Below, one piece after another: positions 19,247 to 29,332 of a stretch of 64,000 bases of DNA. Within the stretch, counting starts at the first letter, position 1; each line of letters opens with the position of its first letter. The DNA is from Cylindrotheca closterium (lineage: Eukaryota > Bacillariophyta > Bacillariophyceae > Bacillariales > Bacillariaceae), in contig CAKOGP040001335.1 of assembly GCA_933822405.4 (NCBI GenBank), positions 372,001 to 436,000 of the forward strand, in the 5' to 3' direction. The translations under genes and the position numbers were made by a program. A model generated the notes under the pieces. It was not told where the DNA came from, made no database searches, and was given only the letters and a program-made list of their open reading frames with translations.

Positions 19247-19735
19247 TCAAGCAGAGGAGGGGAATGCGCCTCCTCTCCAAGGTTGCGCTCTGATGTTAGT
19301 TGCAACTAGTGAGTGCATAGGGTAGTCGGTCTGATTCTTGAATTCTTCGGACGACCATCTCGAATCTGCTGTTTTCTCCAGAGCAAGATGATCTTTGCTT
19401 GGAGATGCTGTTCGATAAGAGTCATCGATGTTCAGCAGAGCTTCAAGTGAACCAGCGCTTATGTTTATCAGCACTTCAAGTGAATCAGCGCTTACGCTTT
19501 CAGAGGAAAATCCGGAACTTAATTGCCTCGTGGGGCAATAGAGAGGCTCATCGCATTCATCAATGGAAAACTTTGTGGCGGATGTTCTTGCTAGTGCGTC
19601 TCTGAGAGCTTGACGTGAGTCGTTTTGCCTGGGAGGACTGGTGGGGGTTCTTCGGGTTGCACCATCTTCGACGAGAGTGAAGCTGCTCACTCCCCTTTCT
19701 AGTTTCAAAGTTGCGAAGTAAGTCTCGAGTGCCAT
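19247..19735 (-). CDS. Small-protein array family, copy 5 (162 aa, full form)
   Basis: Full-length member of the unknown family. It starts MALETYFATLKLERGVS; this start aligns with the second Met of copy 4. Block A (VEDGATRR) lacks the usual DRA. Block B is TSATKFSIDECDEPLYCPTR. Two amphipathic modules follow (SADSLEVLINIS, AGSLEALLNIDDSYRTAS), then block D (TADSRWSSEEFKNQTDYPMH) and block E (NIRAQPWRGGAFPSSA), identical to copy 4. The near-identity of the tail and 3' flank with copy 4 points to recent duplication or gene conversion. The 5' leader is less conserved than in copies 1-4. Confidence 0.8.
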   Translation of the reverse strand: MALETYFATLKLERGVSSFTLVEDGATRRTPTSPPRQNDSRQALRDALARTSATKFSIDECDEPLYCPTRQLSSGFSSESVSADSLEVLINISAGSLEALLNIDDSYRTASPSKDHLALEKTADSRWSSEEFKNQTDYPMHSLVATNIRAQPWRGGAFPSSA

Positions 19736-20118
19736 GATGCTTGCTTTTGGTTTCTCGTTTTGAAAAAATGAATTTTGTGTGACTGGATTGTGACGCCAGA
19801 AAATGATTCCTATTTTTTTAAACTTCAACTACAAAAGAGACGAACAGAACTCAAATCGTGAAGCGGAAAGTTTGTTTCTCCGAAATTGTTGGCGAAGCAG
19901 CACACGTGTTACCATACCGGTGTACCTGGTACCACTCGCGCAGAAAAGAACTGCACTGTACCACCAGTAAAGTACTCGAACTTCAAACTTCGAAAGAAAA
20001 ATAAGCGCCGCCTGTCTGTCCATCATCGAGAACAAACGTCCAACATGTACAGTATCCTGTGGGTTGACATCATCATCCCGTACCAGGTAGCTGGGACGCT
20101 ACTCATATTACTTGCATC
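19736..20118. other. Intergenic between copy 5 and the 2OG oxygenase gene (divergent)
   Basis: About 380 bases that must hold both promoters. It contains ATACCGGTGTACCTGGTACC near 19914, a one-base variant of the TACCGGTA element. No gene is seen. Confidence 0.55.
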
Positions 20119-20853
20119 ATGGGTCGAGGAAACACAGGTGCTACCGATCATCAAAAGTTTCCAGGAAATTTGGTCTCTTCTTCACTCACAAGACCAGATC
20201 TAAGTTTGGAAACCCTCCACGAAGGATCAGCTGTGTGGATCATTCCAGAGTTTTTGTCTTATGAAGAATGCAATCACTGGATCAAGTTTGCCGAAAAGTC
20301 TGGTGGTCTCGAATATACGGCACATCCTGCCTCCATGTACATTGCGCATCGCCAGTGTTACCGAATGCAAGACGAATCCAATACTGAAATTGCCAACAAG
20401 CTGTATTTGCGACTGTTGGCTTCTGGTATTCTCGACCAAGTGAAACAAGAACTATCCCAACACGCTTCCAAATCCAGGTATAGCCGAAACGACAAGTTCG
20501 AAACTCCAACTGGTTTCAACCCTAACATTCGATTGTACAAGTATACAAAGGGACACTCTTTTGGCAAACATGTTGACGGAGCCGATCAAATTCAAGGAAT
20601 GGGCCAAACAGAGATCACAGTTCTCATTTACCTCAGTGAGTGTGGCGGAGGAGCAACTCGGTTTTACCCTCCATTTCAATCGAGCAAAAAGAAGAAGAAA
20701 AAGAACCAGAAAGAGGTCGAGTCTTTTGCCTTTGATCCAAAACCAGGGACAATGCTACTACACGTACATGGCGATGATTGTTTGGAACACGAAGCAGACG
20801 AAGTTACTGATGGTATCAAGTATGTTCTACGGACAGATGTTGTCTTTGCCTAG
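20119..20853 (+). CDS. 2-oxoglutarate/Fe(II)-dependent dioxygenase (prolyl 4-hydroxylase-like fold)
   Basis: 244 residues. The family uses Fe2+, O2 and 2-oxoglutarate to hydroxylate proteins or small molecules; the substrate here is not evident. The metal-binding triad is visible: HVD in GHSFGKHVDGADQ (about residues 150-156) and the distal His in CLEHEADEV (about 222). The 2-oxoglutarate-binding basic residue is in KYVLRTDVVF near the C terminus. ITVLIYLSECGGGATRFY is the core double-stranded beta-helix strand. A Lys run (about 190-197) sits in a loop. The N terminus carries no clear targeting signal, suggesting cytosol or nucleus. Start ATG at 20119 (MGRGNTG) is the first in frame. It interrupts the small-gene array and is not related to it. 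Confidence 0.9.
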   Translation: MGRGNTGATDHQKFPGNLVSSSLTRPDLSLETLHEGSAVWIIPEFLSYEECNHWIKFAEKSGGLEYTAHPASMYIAHRQCYRMQDESNTEIANKLYLRLLASGILDQVKQELSQHASKSRYSRNDKFETPTGFNPNIRLYKYTKGHSFGKHVDGADQIQGMGQTEITVLIYLSECGGGATRFYPPFQSSKKKKKKNQKEVESFAFDPKPGTMLLHVHGDDCLEHEADEVTDGIKYVLRTDVVFA

Positions 20854-21270
20854 AGCTGGGACAATTGGAATTTAAGACGAAAATGACATTCGAAATCAGG
20901 CCGTTCCTTAGGGTGGTCGGAAAAGCGTTTCTGATGAAAAGTCCAAGTGCGCTGGAATCTCAGGAGAGATCGCGAGCATTCATTCCAACATCTGGCAAAA
21001 GTGTGTTACTTGTTTGCAAACCAGACGCCGAAGCATCAGGTGCAAACCAAAAAGGAACGGATGTTGCGAATGGCCAAGAAGCACCACTATCCCACACAAT
21101 CATATGAAGGCTTGCGAGGAGATTTTTGAATTCTTCTGCGCCATATGCATCCGTCCAACTGGTATATTGACATGAGGTACCGGCAGTGCACAGAAACTTA
21201 TATATTGTAATCAAGAGTCGGCTGCCACTCAAGCTCTGAGTTAGATTTCGTAGCCGTCAATGGCATCGTC
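20854..21270. other. Intergenic, convergent 3' ends
   Basis: 3' flanks of the oxygenase and coiled-coil genes. Short open frames are present but none is supported. Confidence 0.5.
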
Positions 21271-21813
21271 TCATTTCGTTGATTCCAAATCCAAACCTTC
21301 GTACTGATCAACAGCCTTCTGAATCTGAGCATTGATGGTGAAAGCAGATGCTTCCTGTTCGTTGTTTTGTACGTCGGGAGACTCCTCGATAGGAGTTTTG
21401 AAAGACAATTCTTGTAGTAAAGAGTCCCGCGTTGTCTCAGGTGCTCTCGAATTTGCAGAAAGGCTTTCATTCTGGGTGGCCAGCAGATCGTCGAATTGTT
21501 GATTCAACTCAATTTGAATTTGCTCATCCATTTGCCGTTCCAGGTGTTCATCCATTTCTTTCCATAGCTGTTCCTCCAACTGACGGCCAATATCAGCATT
21601 AAGTTGATCATCAATTTGACGCTGGAGTTCGTCGAGGATCCAATCTTCGCTCTCATTGTCGCTGTGTTGGTCGTGGCTCTCTGTCGTTTCTTCATTTTGT
21701 GAATGCTCACTTGCTTCCGATGAGACAGATCCTTGATCGCCGGTGACAATATTCCAGCTGGACATCCTTGGTATCGTAACAGTGGATATTAAGGTACGTG
21801 CTGCTGTAGCCAT
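21271..21813 (-). CDS. Acidic coiled-coil protein, unknown function
   Basis: 180 residues, strongly acidic and Gln-rich. The centre (about residues 55-110) is a repetitive helix in which DxQLxxxIxxQLEEQ-like units recur (ELQRQIDDQLNADIGRQLEE), predicting a coiled coil and dimerisation. The N terminus (MATAARTLISTVTIP) is mildly amphipathic and could be a weak organelle-targeting segment; the rest is disordered. I recognise no family. Start ATG at 21813 is the first in frame. Composition and steady codon use suggest a real gene, but there is no homology support. Confidence 0.6.
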   Translation of the reverse strand: MATAARTLISTVTIPRMSSWNIVTGDQGSVSSEASEHSQNEETTESHDQHSDNESEDWILDELQRQIDDQLNADIGRQLEEQLWKEMDEHLERQMDEQIQIELNQQFDDLLATQNESLSANSRAPETTRDSLLQELSFKTPIEESPDVQNNEQEASAFTINAQIQKAVDQYEGLDLESTK

Positions 21814-22302
21814 CGATGTTGCTTCGGTTATGGTTTGATGGAGGTTGAAGAAGTACAGACCAATCGAAATTCAGCGTTCCACGACTCCTTTTCATCTTTG
21901 CATTTTCACAGCGCCTGTTGGCTGGAAGAAGCCAACTTACCAGGAATATCCATGGCCCTTAAACGTCTCGACTGCGAAGGATACGATTCGCCGTCGTGGC
22001 ATGTATGGCGAACGTCAGCAAACATGTCCCAATCATTGACTGGAAAATGTCCTAAAGACTTTGACATTATCGGTCCATTGAATTTGTCATGCAATTAGAC
22101 GCGGCATTATGTGAGTGTGAGCGACACTTGAATCACAAAAGCCTAATTAAGAGAAGGATGTCCCACAAACTGATTGTTGTTTACGGAGCAGTTCGCGCAA
22201 AGACCTTCAACTTGCAATCCCGAACTCACTTCGAAGTACGATTACCGGTACACTGGACAAATCTCATAATTCCAACAACGCACAATATAAAACTGATCCA
22301 AA
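21814..22302. other. Intergenic, divergent promoters of the coiled-coil gene and family copy 6
   Basis: About 490 bases containing TACCGGTA at 22244-22251, roughly 50 bases upstream of the copy 6 start. Short open frames at 21835-22098 have no recognisable content. Confidence 0.5.
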
Positions 22303-22686
22303 ATGTCGCTTGACAGTTACTTTGAAGCTTTGAAACTCAATACCGGTGCTAGCCACTTTGTTATCGCTGAAGACCGTGCTGTCCGAACCGTCGACAAGAA
22401 AATGGAATCGCGACGACCAAGTCTGAAGAGCACAACAACGAGGACACCACCGGAAAGGTTCGCCACTGCTGGGTGTGATCAGCCACTTTGTTGTCCAATG
22501 CGGCATCGGGCTCCCAGTCTTGACGACTCCGATCGAAGTGTCAACTTGGATGGGTCTTTCCGATTTTGTGAGAAACCATCAGGTTCAAGGTGGTCACCCC
22601 CTACATTCCGAAAGCCGCACGTTTCAAATGACGCCACTACCCAATCTCGGCGAAGCAGTTTCAACTCTTCATCTCGATCAAGATGA
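22303..22686 (+). CDS. Small-protein array family, copy 6 (127 aa, divergent, inverted)
   Basis: The most divergent member, on the opposite strand from copies 1-5 and separated from them by two unrelated genes. It starts MSLDSYFEALKLNTGAS with AEDRAVR (block A). Block B survives as ATAGCDQPLCCPMRHR, keeping the Cys-Asp-x-Pro-Leu-x-Cys-Pro core. The amphipathic module is absent. NLDGSFRFC replaces NIDDSYRT, and block D survives as SGSRWSPPTFRKPH. The C terminus is Ser/Arg-rich. Conservation of blocks A, B and D across this distance shows that these are the constrained parts. Start context AAAATGTCG is good. Confidence 0.72.
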   Translation: MSLDSYFEALKLNTGASHFVIAEDRAVRTVDKKMESRRPSLKSTTTRTPPERFATAGCDQPLCCPMRHRAPSLDDSDRSVNLDGSFRFCEKPSGSRWSPPTFRKPHVSNDATTQSRRSSFNSSSRSR

Positions 22687-22844
22687 GACAATGGGAGCAA
22701 AGAATTTTTGATTTTCAGTATATGTCACAATGTAGCTAGAGAATTTTGCAATAGACCTCTGTTATTCATCTTCTTGATACTTTCTTAGATAGCTTAGCTA
22801 CAAACAATCAAAATCTATTATTGCTATTCCGAGCCACCAAAATC

Positions 22845-25354
22845 CTACGACAAGTACACCTGGCCGATTGCAAGGGCGAGGTATGCGATATACATGATAA
22901 TGAAGAGTGTTCCATGCCATTTGCGAATGACAAATCCAGTTTGCAGCATGAGCAGTACAAATATGAGAAGAACCGCCGCCAAAATGATGATAGACTGGAG
23001 AATTCCTTCATTGCGAAGTCCATGGTAGGGTTGAAATCCAGTTCCAAAGCTCGTATATAACACCCACGGCAAACCAAGTCCCACCATAATGTTGAAAGTA
23101 TTGGATCCAAAAGCGTTGGATACGGCTTGATTTCCGAATCCATTTTGTGCTGCAACCTTGGAGGCAACATAGTTTGGGAGGGAAGTTCCTGAAGTCAACG
23201 AGGGGGGACGTTGCATCAGATAATTGCGAAGCTCACCAATGAATAATCGATTCCAAAGTAGAACTTACCGGCAGCCGAAACAGTGACTCCAACGACAGCA
23301 TCTGGAATATCAAGGAGTTCTGCCAACTTCTCAAGGGAAGCCACCATGGCATAACTTCCCATGACCAACCATACTAGGCACATGAACGTAGCAAGGAATG
23401 CAACACGTATAGAAGTCATGGGATCTCCAGCCTCATTAAGTTGTCGAACATCTGGCACGGTAAAGTGCATGGCGAATCGCAAAGGTGAAAGAACGATCCA
23501 GAAGAACATTTCAAGCTTTGAACCATCCATAGGAAACTCAATGAGATCGACATGATTATCAGCATCGCCAAAATTGTCGTGTTCCTCGTCATCTTCATCA
23601 TTGATGTGTTCATGCAGATAGATTTCGAGCTGATGAACGATCTTATCGAAAATTGATTTTGATGGAGCCATGAAGGTGTCTACGAGTTGCGTGTGTTGCC
23701 AAGCGAGGTAACATGTCAGACGAGGCCGTGGGTCACATGAATACAACCTCAGCAAGTTGCATCCCATTGCATGCTACTTACAGTTGCGACGATTAGGGTT
23801 CGAGTTCGTAATTTTGATAATAAGACGGTTCTCATCAACAATAATCTTGTTGAATCGAGAGTACACCATCATATGGCGTTCCGCACTTTGGCGATCGGGT
23901 ACCGATGAAATCATATCAGTCGAAAAAGTGAACCATCTCAAGTGCCAAGCATGATTGCCAAAGTAAGCCTTTGTATAAAAGTAGGATCTTTGCCAAAGGA
24001 AGCATTCCAACTCTTTGCTCAACTGAAGCGGCAATAATCAGTGAAATGTGAACGAACCAAACCAACAGATCAATAAAATTTTTACATACCTCGTTGTATC
24101 GAACTTCGTAGAGATCATGGGTTTTGGAGGGGGGTTCTGTGTGTTGAAACATATCGACCAGGATACTACTGCGCTGATATGGTATGGAGGATGTACGGCG
24201 CGAAAGTCTGGCAGCGGCATCTCTTCCCGCTGAAGCTTCTTCTTGAGTCTTGATGGGGACCTCTTTTTCTGCCGGCAAATACAGTGAGATTGCCGCCCAG
24301 TTTTTGGCCGGTTCTGCTGACAAGTTCTGCTTCTCCGTAACAAATCGCATATCAGCTGGGACATCGATATCCTGCGAAACAGTGCGTTCCACGGATCCGT
24401 ATTCATCGGGGCCGCCGCCGGAAACTAACGCATTTGTCTCACCCTTTGATGACGATTCTGCCCCTTCCGCCGGTGCCCCTCCAAACAACTTGACGATGGC
24501 TTCCATATTGGCACATACAATCACATACAGAATGTATCCACCAAACACCATGCAAGCCTCGGGGAAGGAAATAAAAATGTGCTCCACGTCGTCACCGTCA
24601 ACGAAATCAGTATCTCTCAAAGCAACGTACAAGAGCACAATGCCCAAGGCATAGAATCCAACCTCACGCATGACAATGGCTCGATCCAAAACTAATTCAC
24701 CAGTTTTGGCTGTTTTATGGATGCCAATAATAATCATGAGAAGAATTCCAATATCCTGCAAATGAAACAGTAGCGCAACTTACAGGCCCACACTGCACCC
24801 GCACAAATGACTAATTGATTGAAAATTTCCGAACCGACAATCTGTAGTCATCAGAGCACCAAGACGTTTCGTTGTTGTTAGACTTTCGATAGACTAAAAT
24901 CATCTTTCTTTCATGGAACGTACCGTACCCAAACCCAAAGAAGAATGTGTGATGAAAAGGGCTACAAGCGAAGAAAATAGCTCTGGAGATGAAGCTCCAG
25001 CAGCCATGAGTGTTGCTCCTGTTCAAATGGAAAACGACGAGGAAGAATCTGTATCAGAGACGTATTTGGTGACAAAATTTGACTTCAGATCTTCTCTTCA
25101 TACCTGCAATATCATCTGGAATATTGTAATAATCAGCAATTACATTGAGTGCAGGGACGAGTCTAAAAGCAAAGCATCGAGCAGAGAGTTGAGTTATGAC
25201 CAATTCAAGAATGCCAATAGATATCTGATGAATCCAATCATGAATCTTACCGTTCTTCAGTGACTGTTGCCTGACACCAAAAGGAGACGAGGGAAATCAC
25301 GGATAGTCCAATCCAGACGGACAAAGGAGCGGAATCTTCTCCTTCTTCACTCAT
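22845..25354 (-). CDS. K+-dependent Na+/Ca2+ exchanger-like cation antiporter (8 exons)
   Basis: Joining exons 25354-25251, 25162-25104, 25018-24924, 24841-24784, 24709-24090, 24022-23782, 23679-23269 and 23188-22845 gives 643 residues in one frame; all seven introns are GT-AG and 67-102 nt long. CaCA-superfamily proteins exchange Ca2+ for Na+ (and K+) across membranes. The alpha-1 repeat is at about residues 50-95 (GATLMAAGASSPELFSSL, GTIVGSEIFN). The alpha-2 repeat is at about 515-565 (VVGVTVSAAGTSLPNYVAS, SNAFGSNTFNIMVGLGLPW). Between them lie further membrane segments and a large acidic, Ser-rich cytosolic loop (about 165-260). The N terminus is short (MSEEGEDS) with in-frame stops upstream of this ATG; I see no cleavable signal peptide, so an upstream exon remains possible. 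The exchanger type (NCKX against related Ca2+/cation exchangers) is by motif only. Confidence 0.92.
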
Positions 25355-25655
25355 AGTCTATTAGTGACTAATCTTCTGAGCTTTGTTGGAGGGTTATTTG
25401 TTACAGGCGTCACAGATGACGGTGATTCATTCGCTCCGGCCAACATTTTGGGTTCTACATTAGCGCCCACCAAAATCTCTCAGTCAAGCACGGAATTTTA
25501 TTACACGTGGAACTATCAGTCACAGAACACGCGCGGAAAACGTATCTTGAAACATCATCTCATCTTTTCTTGATGGGCACGGGTTTCAAAGATCAGCACA
25601 AAAGCAAACTGCCTAAAGGACACGACATTCATTACATAATTTCAATGTCTGCGCT
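25355..25655. other. Divergent promoter region, exchanger gene and PNPOx-like gene
   Basis: 301 bases separate the two start codons, so both promoters lie here. No motif stands out. Confidence 0.5.
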
Positions 25656-26468
25656 ATGGGAAAGCTACTCGATTCCATTTGTGAACACGATGTTGAATTC
25701 ATGGCCAAGCAAAAGGTCTTCTTTGTGGCCACTGCTCCACTCTCGCCCCATCACCGTGTGAATGTGTCACCCAAGGCGCCAGGGACATCTTTGGTCGTTT
25801 TGAATCCTCACAAGGTGGCCTATCTAGATTTGACTGGAAGTGGCTCGGAGACTGCTTCCCATTTGTCAGAAAATGGGAGAATAACCATTTTGTTTTGTCA
25901 TTTGGAAGAGGGTCCTCCACGACTGATGCGGTTGCATGGAAAGGCCCGCATTTTGTTGAAGGAAGAGGCAGATGCCGAGTTGTTGTCCAAGTTTCCATCT
26001 TCCCTGACGTCACACCCGGGATTTCGAGCTATCTATGTCATGGACGTTGATAGGATATCCAGTAGCTGTGGCTACAGCATGCCCATTTTTAGTTTCGATC
26101 GCTACCGCACCAAACTTGATGATTGGACCAAAAACAAGGGATCGGAAGGCATGGCCGAATACGGTCTTACCAAGAATTCCTTCTCCATAGATGGAATACC
26201 GTCGCTTGCTGTCCTCAAAGCACAAAAAGACGGCAACCCATATCGGATCAATCCCAAACCGACGGATGGATACATCTATGGCGAAAAGGTGTCAATGAAT
26301 CGATTACTGTCACATGTGCTCGGCATGCAACATGGAATCAGGCAAAAACTATTTGTGGAGAACTATGGTCCCTTGATGTTTTTGTGTGGCATGTTCACTG
26401 CCTATGCCTTGCAATGGATTATGATGTCTTCTCAGCAATTCAGCATGGATGGAGTGAACGAGCTATAG
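25656..26468 (+). CDS. Pyridoxamine 5'-phosphate oxidase-like FMN-binding split-barrel protein
   Basis: 270 residues. Residues about 1-150 fit the PNPOx-like split barrel that binds FMN or related cofactors: MGKLLDSI start, FFVATAPLSPHHRVNVSPK, SLVVLNPHKVAYLDLTGSGSE-type strand, GRITILFCHLEEGPPRLMRL. Similar fungal and algal proteins share this order; most are uncharacterised and not proven PNP oxidases. A hydrophobic segment near the C terminus (FLCGMFTAYALQWIMM, about 243-259) could be a tail anchor, unusual for this fold. The start is chosen because homologues begin MGKxY/LxSI. Its stop lies 95 bases from the stop of the convergent neighbour. Confidence 0.85.
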   Translation: MGKLLDSICEHDVEFMAKQKVFFVATAPLSPHHRVNVSPKAPGTSLVVLNPHKVAYLDLTGSGSETASHLSENGRITILFCHLEEGPPRLMRLHGKARILLKEEADAELLSKFPSSLTSHPGFRAIYVMDVDRISSSCGYSMPIFSFDRYRTKLDDWTKNKGSEGMAEYGLTKNSFSIDGIPSLAVLKAQKDGNPYRINPKPTDGYIYGEKVSMNRLLSHVLGMQHGIRQKLFVENYGPLMFLCGMFTAYALQWIMMSSQQFSMDGVNEL

Positions 26469-26563
26469 CATAAAGCGCAACTAGGAAGGCGAAAGTGTAG
26501 CATTTGGGATCTATCAATCATTAAGGGGGCATCTATCGAAAATGTCTTTACATTCTAGTCTTG

Positions 26564-28885
26564 TCATATCGTAGCAGCATCTCCTGGTGGTGGCAGATTG
26601 TTCTTGGATTGAAGAGCTTTAAGCAGGTTTGCAATCAGTTCTTCCACCCAAAGGCTGTAGGCAATTAATGCTTTGTTTGCCGAAGCATAACCGCGTGAGA
26701 TATTCCTCGCAGATATTTCAGAAATCCTTTTCAGTTGTTTTATGTCCATGGCACGCTCGACAACACTAGAATTGACTGCCTTGGTCCAGATTTGTCCCAA
26801 ATAGGCTGAAGTGATCTTGTAAGCTTGATCGTAGGCACTCACAATTCGTTGATCCATTGATCGTTGTATGCTTGTGAACGACGTTATAGTCTTTGAAAAG
26901 ACATCTTGTAGGGACAACACGGCAGTCCGTACAAGCTCATCCACCGCTGCCGATGCTCCAGAATGCCAGATTTGAAGATTGGTGAGAGCGTCCTGTGTCA
27001 TAACCATACTCTTCGAGCAGGCTTCCAATATACCAAGATAAACGTCCATCAAGAAGGACGCAGAAATGGCTTCCATTAGTCTCTCTGATTGATGGTTAAC
27101 TCGACCTACGAGTGCTTGGAATCCAATTTGCAAATTCTTGGCGAGCGCACCAAACAATCGAAATGGAAGAGCCGCCAGAAAGTCAAGGGTTTGATTGAAG
27201 GCATTCAATGTAGCATTTCCTACTAATCCCAGCCTCCTCAACCCAGCTGCCATCATGCGGAATGGAAAGAGCAAGACAGACACGAAAGCATTCTTGAATG
27301 CGAGTGCAATGGTTTGTGGGAACGTGACAATCTTCGTTACCGTATGCACTGCATTTTCCATGGCAATAGCTAGAGTAGCATCCATACTCTGATCCGAAGA
27401 GTGGGCAGCTCGGAAGGCTGAGATGGAAAGAAAAATGAAACCAGCACCGACAATCGACAGAACTGTTTGGAATCAGAAAAGAGGAGAAGAAGTGAGAGAC
27501 CGTACTAACACCAATGCGTGCTTCGGACACTGTGATGAATAATGCGGTAGTACGTACCAACAGATATAGTGGGCCGAACGGCATACGAAAATGTGTTATA
27601 GAGGGCTTCTCCAGCGGTCTGTTGGACAGTATCATCACCGACAACATCAGTGGCGAATTCCATGGAGTGATCCAAAATTTCGGGATCGTTCAAGGCATTG
27701 TGAGCACTCTCTACTAGTAGCGCTTGGGTGGCTTCCAAGACTTCCTTTTCTTTTCCCAGTCGTTGCAGCAATGAAACCAATTCGTCTAGAACTTCCTTGT
27801 CATTGAAAACTTCCATTACCAATTGAATGGCAGCCTCCTTGATGTGTTCATCTTGAATGACGTTTTGCAACAGATGAATAACTTGCGCCAAAGTTTCCGG
27901 ATCTTCTACTAAATCTTTCCATAGTGATCGCAACAAAAGTTGTGTCGAAGTCTTAAACTCGGGAGAGCCGAGCACTTTTGCAACAAGATCCGTCACCGCT
28001 TGTTGAATTCTGGGACTATTCAGCAAGTCCGCAATGATTCCATCTAACCCCCCACCCACAGATGACATCATAGAATCATTTCCAACACCGAATTCCTCCC
28101 TAAATACTTTTGCCATCTCTGCGACGGGATCTTCTCCATCCAAGTCCTCATCGTAAGTACTATCTGAATTTCGCATGTGTCTGGAAACATCAATGAAAAT
28201 GCGAAACAATAAAAGTGTGAGACCAAGTTACACACATCAGCCCCAGCAAGCTGCTCAATGCAATGAACACATACCGTACTACAAAGGGAGACACAAGCAC
28301 AAGTCCAATCAACCCCACAATCCCATAGACTGACAACTTGTCCCCCTCATTCCATCGATCGTTCACCCGTTTCCCAACCGACCCCACTAGTTTATTGACA
28401 CCATCTCGGGCTGAGGAAGCATGGGATTTGGCGAGATCACTTGCTGTGGATGCCGAATCTTCTGTGGTGACCTTGCCAATGCCGCTCGAATGCACTTCTT
28501 TCGGTGTGGCTGACGATGAAGCATTGTCACCTGAATTCTCATCGTTTTTGTTGTTATTGTTGTTTGTAGTCAGATGCCGAATTCCTATTCTCCTGGTCGG
28601 TATTCTTGTGCGTATATCATGAAGTGAAGAGAAAGGATATAATGGAATCAAATTCGTTTCAAAATCCGACTTGGTTAGCATGGAAGCTGTCCAAGGAGTT
28701 GTTTGTTTATTTGATAGATTCAATGATGATTGAGTGGTCAACAATCGATTGTCTGGAGTTGCTCTTTCATTCAATCCAGCCAGCGACGCCAGACTAGGAC
28801 TTCCTCTCGCTAACCGATGAATTTCATTACTGCTGCGACGAAGGGCCGCATTGGAAGGCTTTTTGCCTGCCGCTCGGAGCATCAT
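26564..28885 (-). CDS. Helical-repeat membrane protein, probably organellar (3 exons)
   Basis: Exons 28885-28236, 28180-27558 and 27462-26564 join in frame to 723 residues; the introns are 55 nt (GTGTGT donor) and 95 nt. The N terminus (MMLRAAGKKPSNAALRRSS) is basic and hydroxylated, like a mitochondrial targeting peptide. Membrane segments are predicted at about 190-216 (YGIVGLIGLVLVSPFVVRYV) and 424-442, the latter created by the second splice. Between them is an armadillo/HEAT-like helical run with recurring PEhhxxhxxLhxxhhxD units (NSPRIQQAVTDLVAKVLGSP, EDPETLAQVIHLL). The C-terminal 280 residues are amphipathic helices. I recognise no family. It may be a membrane-anchored scaffold (inference). 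The exon joins rest on frame and splice consensus only. Confidence 0.75.
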
Positions 28886-29332
28886 TGTGCTTTCCTGTCA
28901 GTCAGTCAGCTGATTGAACTCAACGAAACCGTTGTACCTCTGCTGCTCTTGACGTGCTTCCGTTCCACAAAAATAAAGCTTGGCAGTCGGTGGGAGCAAC
29001 TCTTGAATGAATAGAGATGTTGCAATGGCCGTGGGATAACGTGTAGACGTTTGCCTTTGGGCACACTACATGTATTATCAACGATCGCGTTGTCGTCCAA
29101 AGTACCTCGTACAGTGTTCGCAAGGCACGAGAGACGACCGTTGAAAGAGACCCGGACTTTCATAATCCTAGAACCACGATGGAGTGAGTGGAGGAAACAC
29201 CTCCAGGACAAACATGAAACTCTACCGTGCAAAAGAAAACCAGATAGTCTTCCTTAATTTTTATCAAATTTATTTTAAAACGGTGAATTACATTGCTGGT
29301 ACCTCCTGAGAATGGTACTACATATTACTTCT
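28886..29332. other. Intergenic
   Basis: Upstream flank of the helical-repeat gene and 3' flank of the next. A minus-strand open frame (28906-29232) shows no domain and lies where a promoter is expected. Confidence 0.5.
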
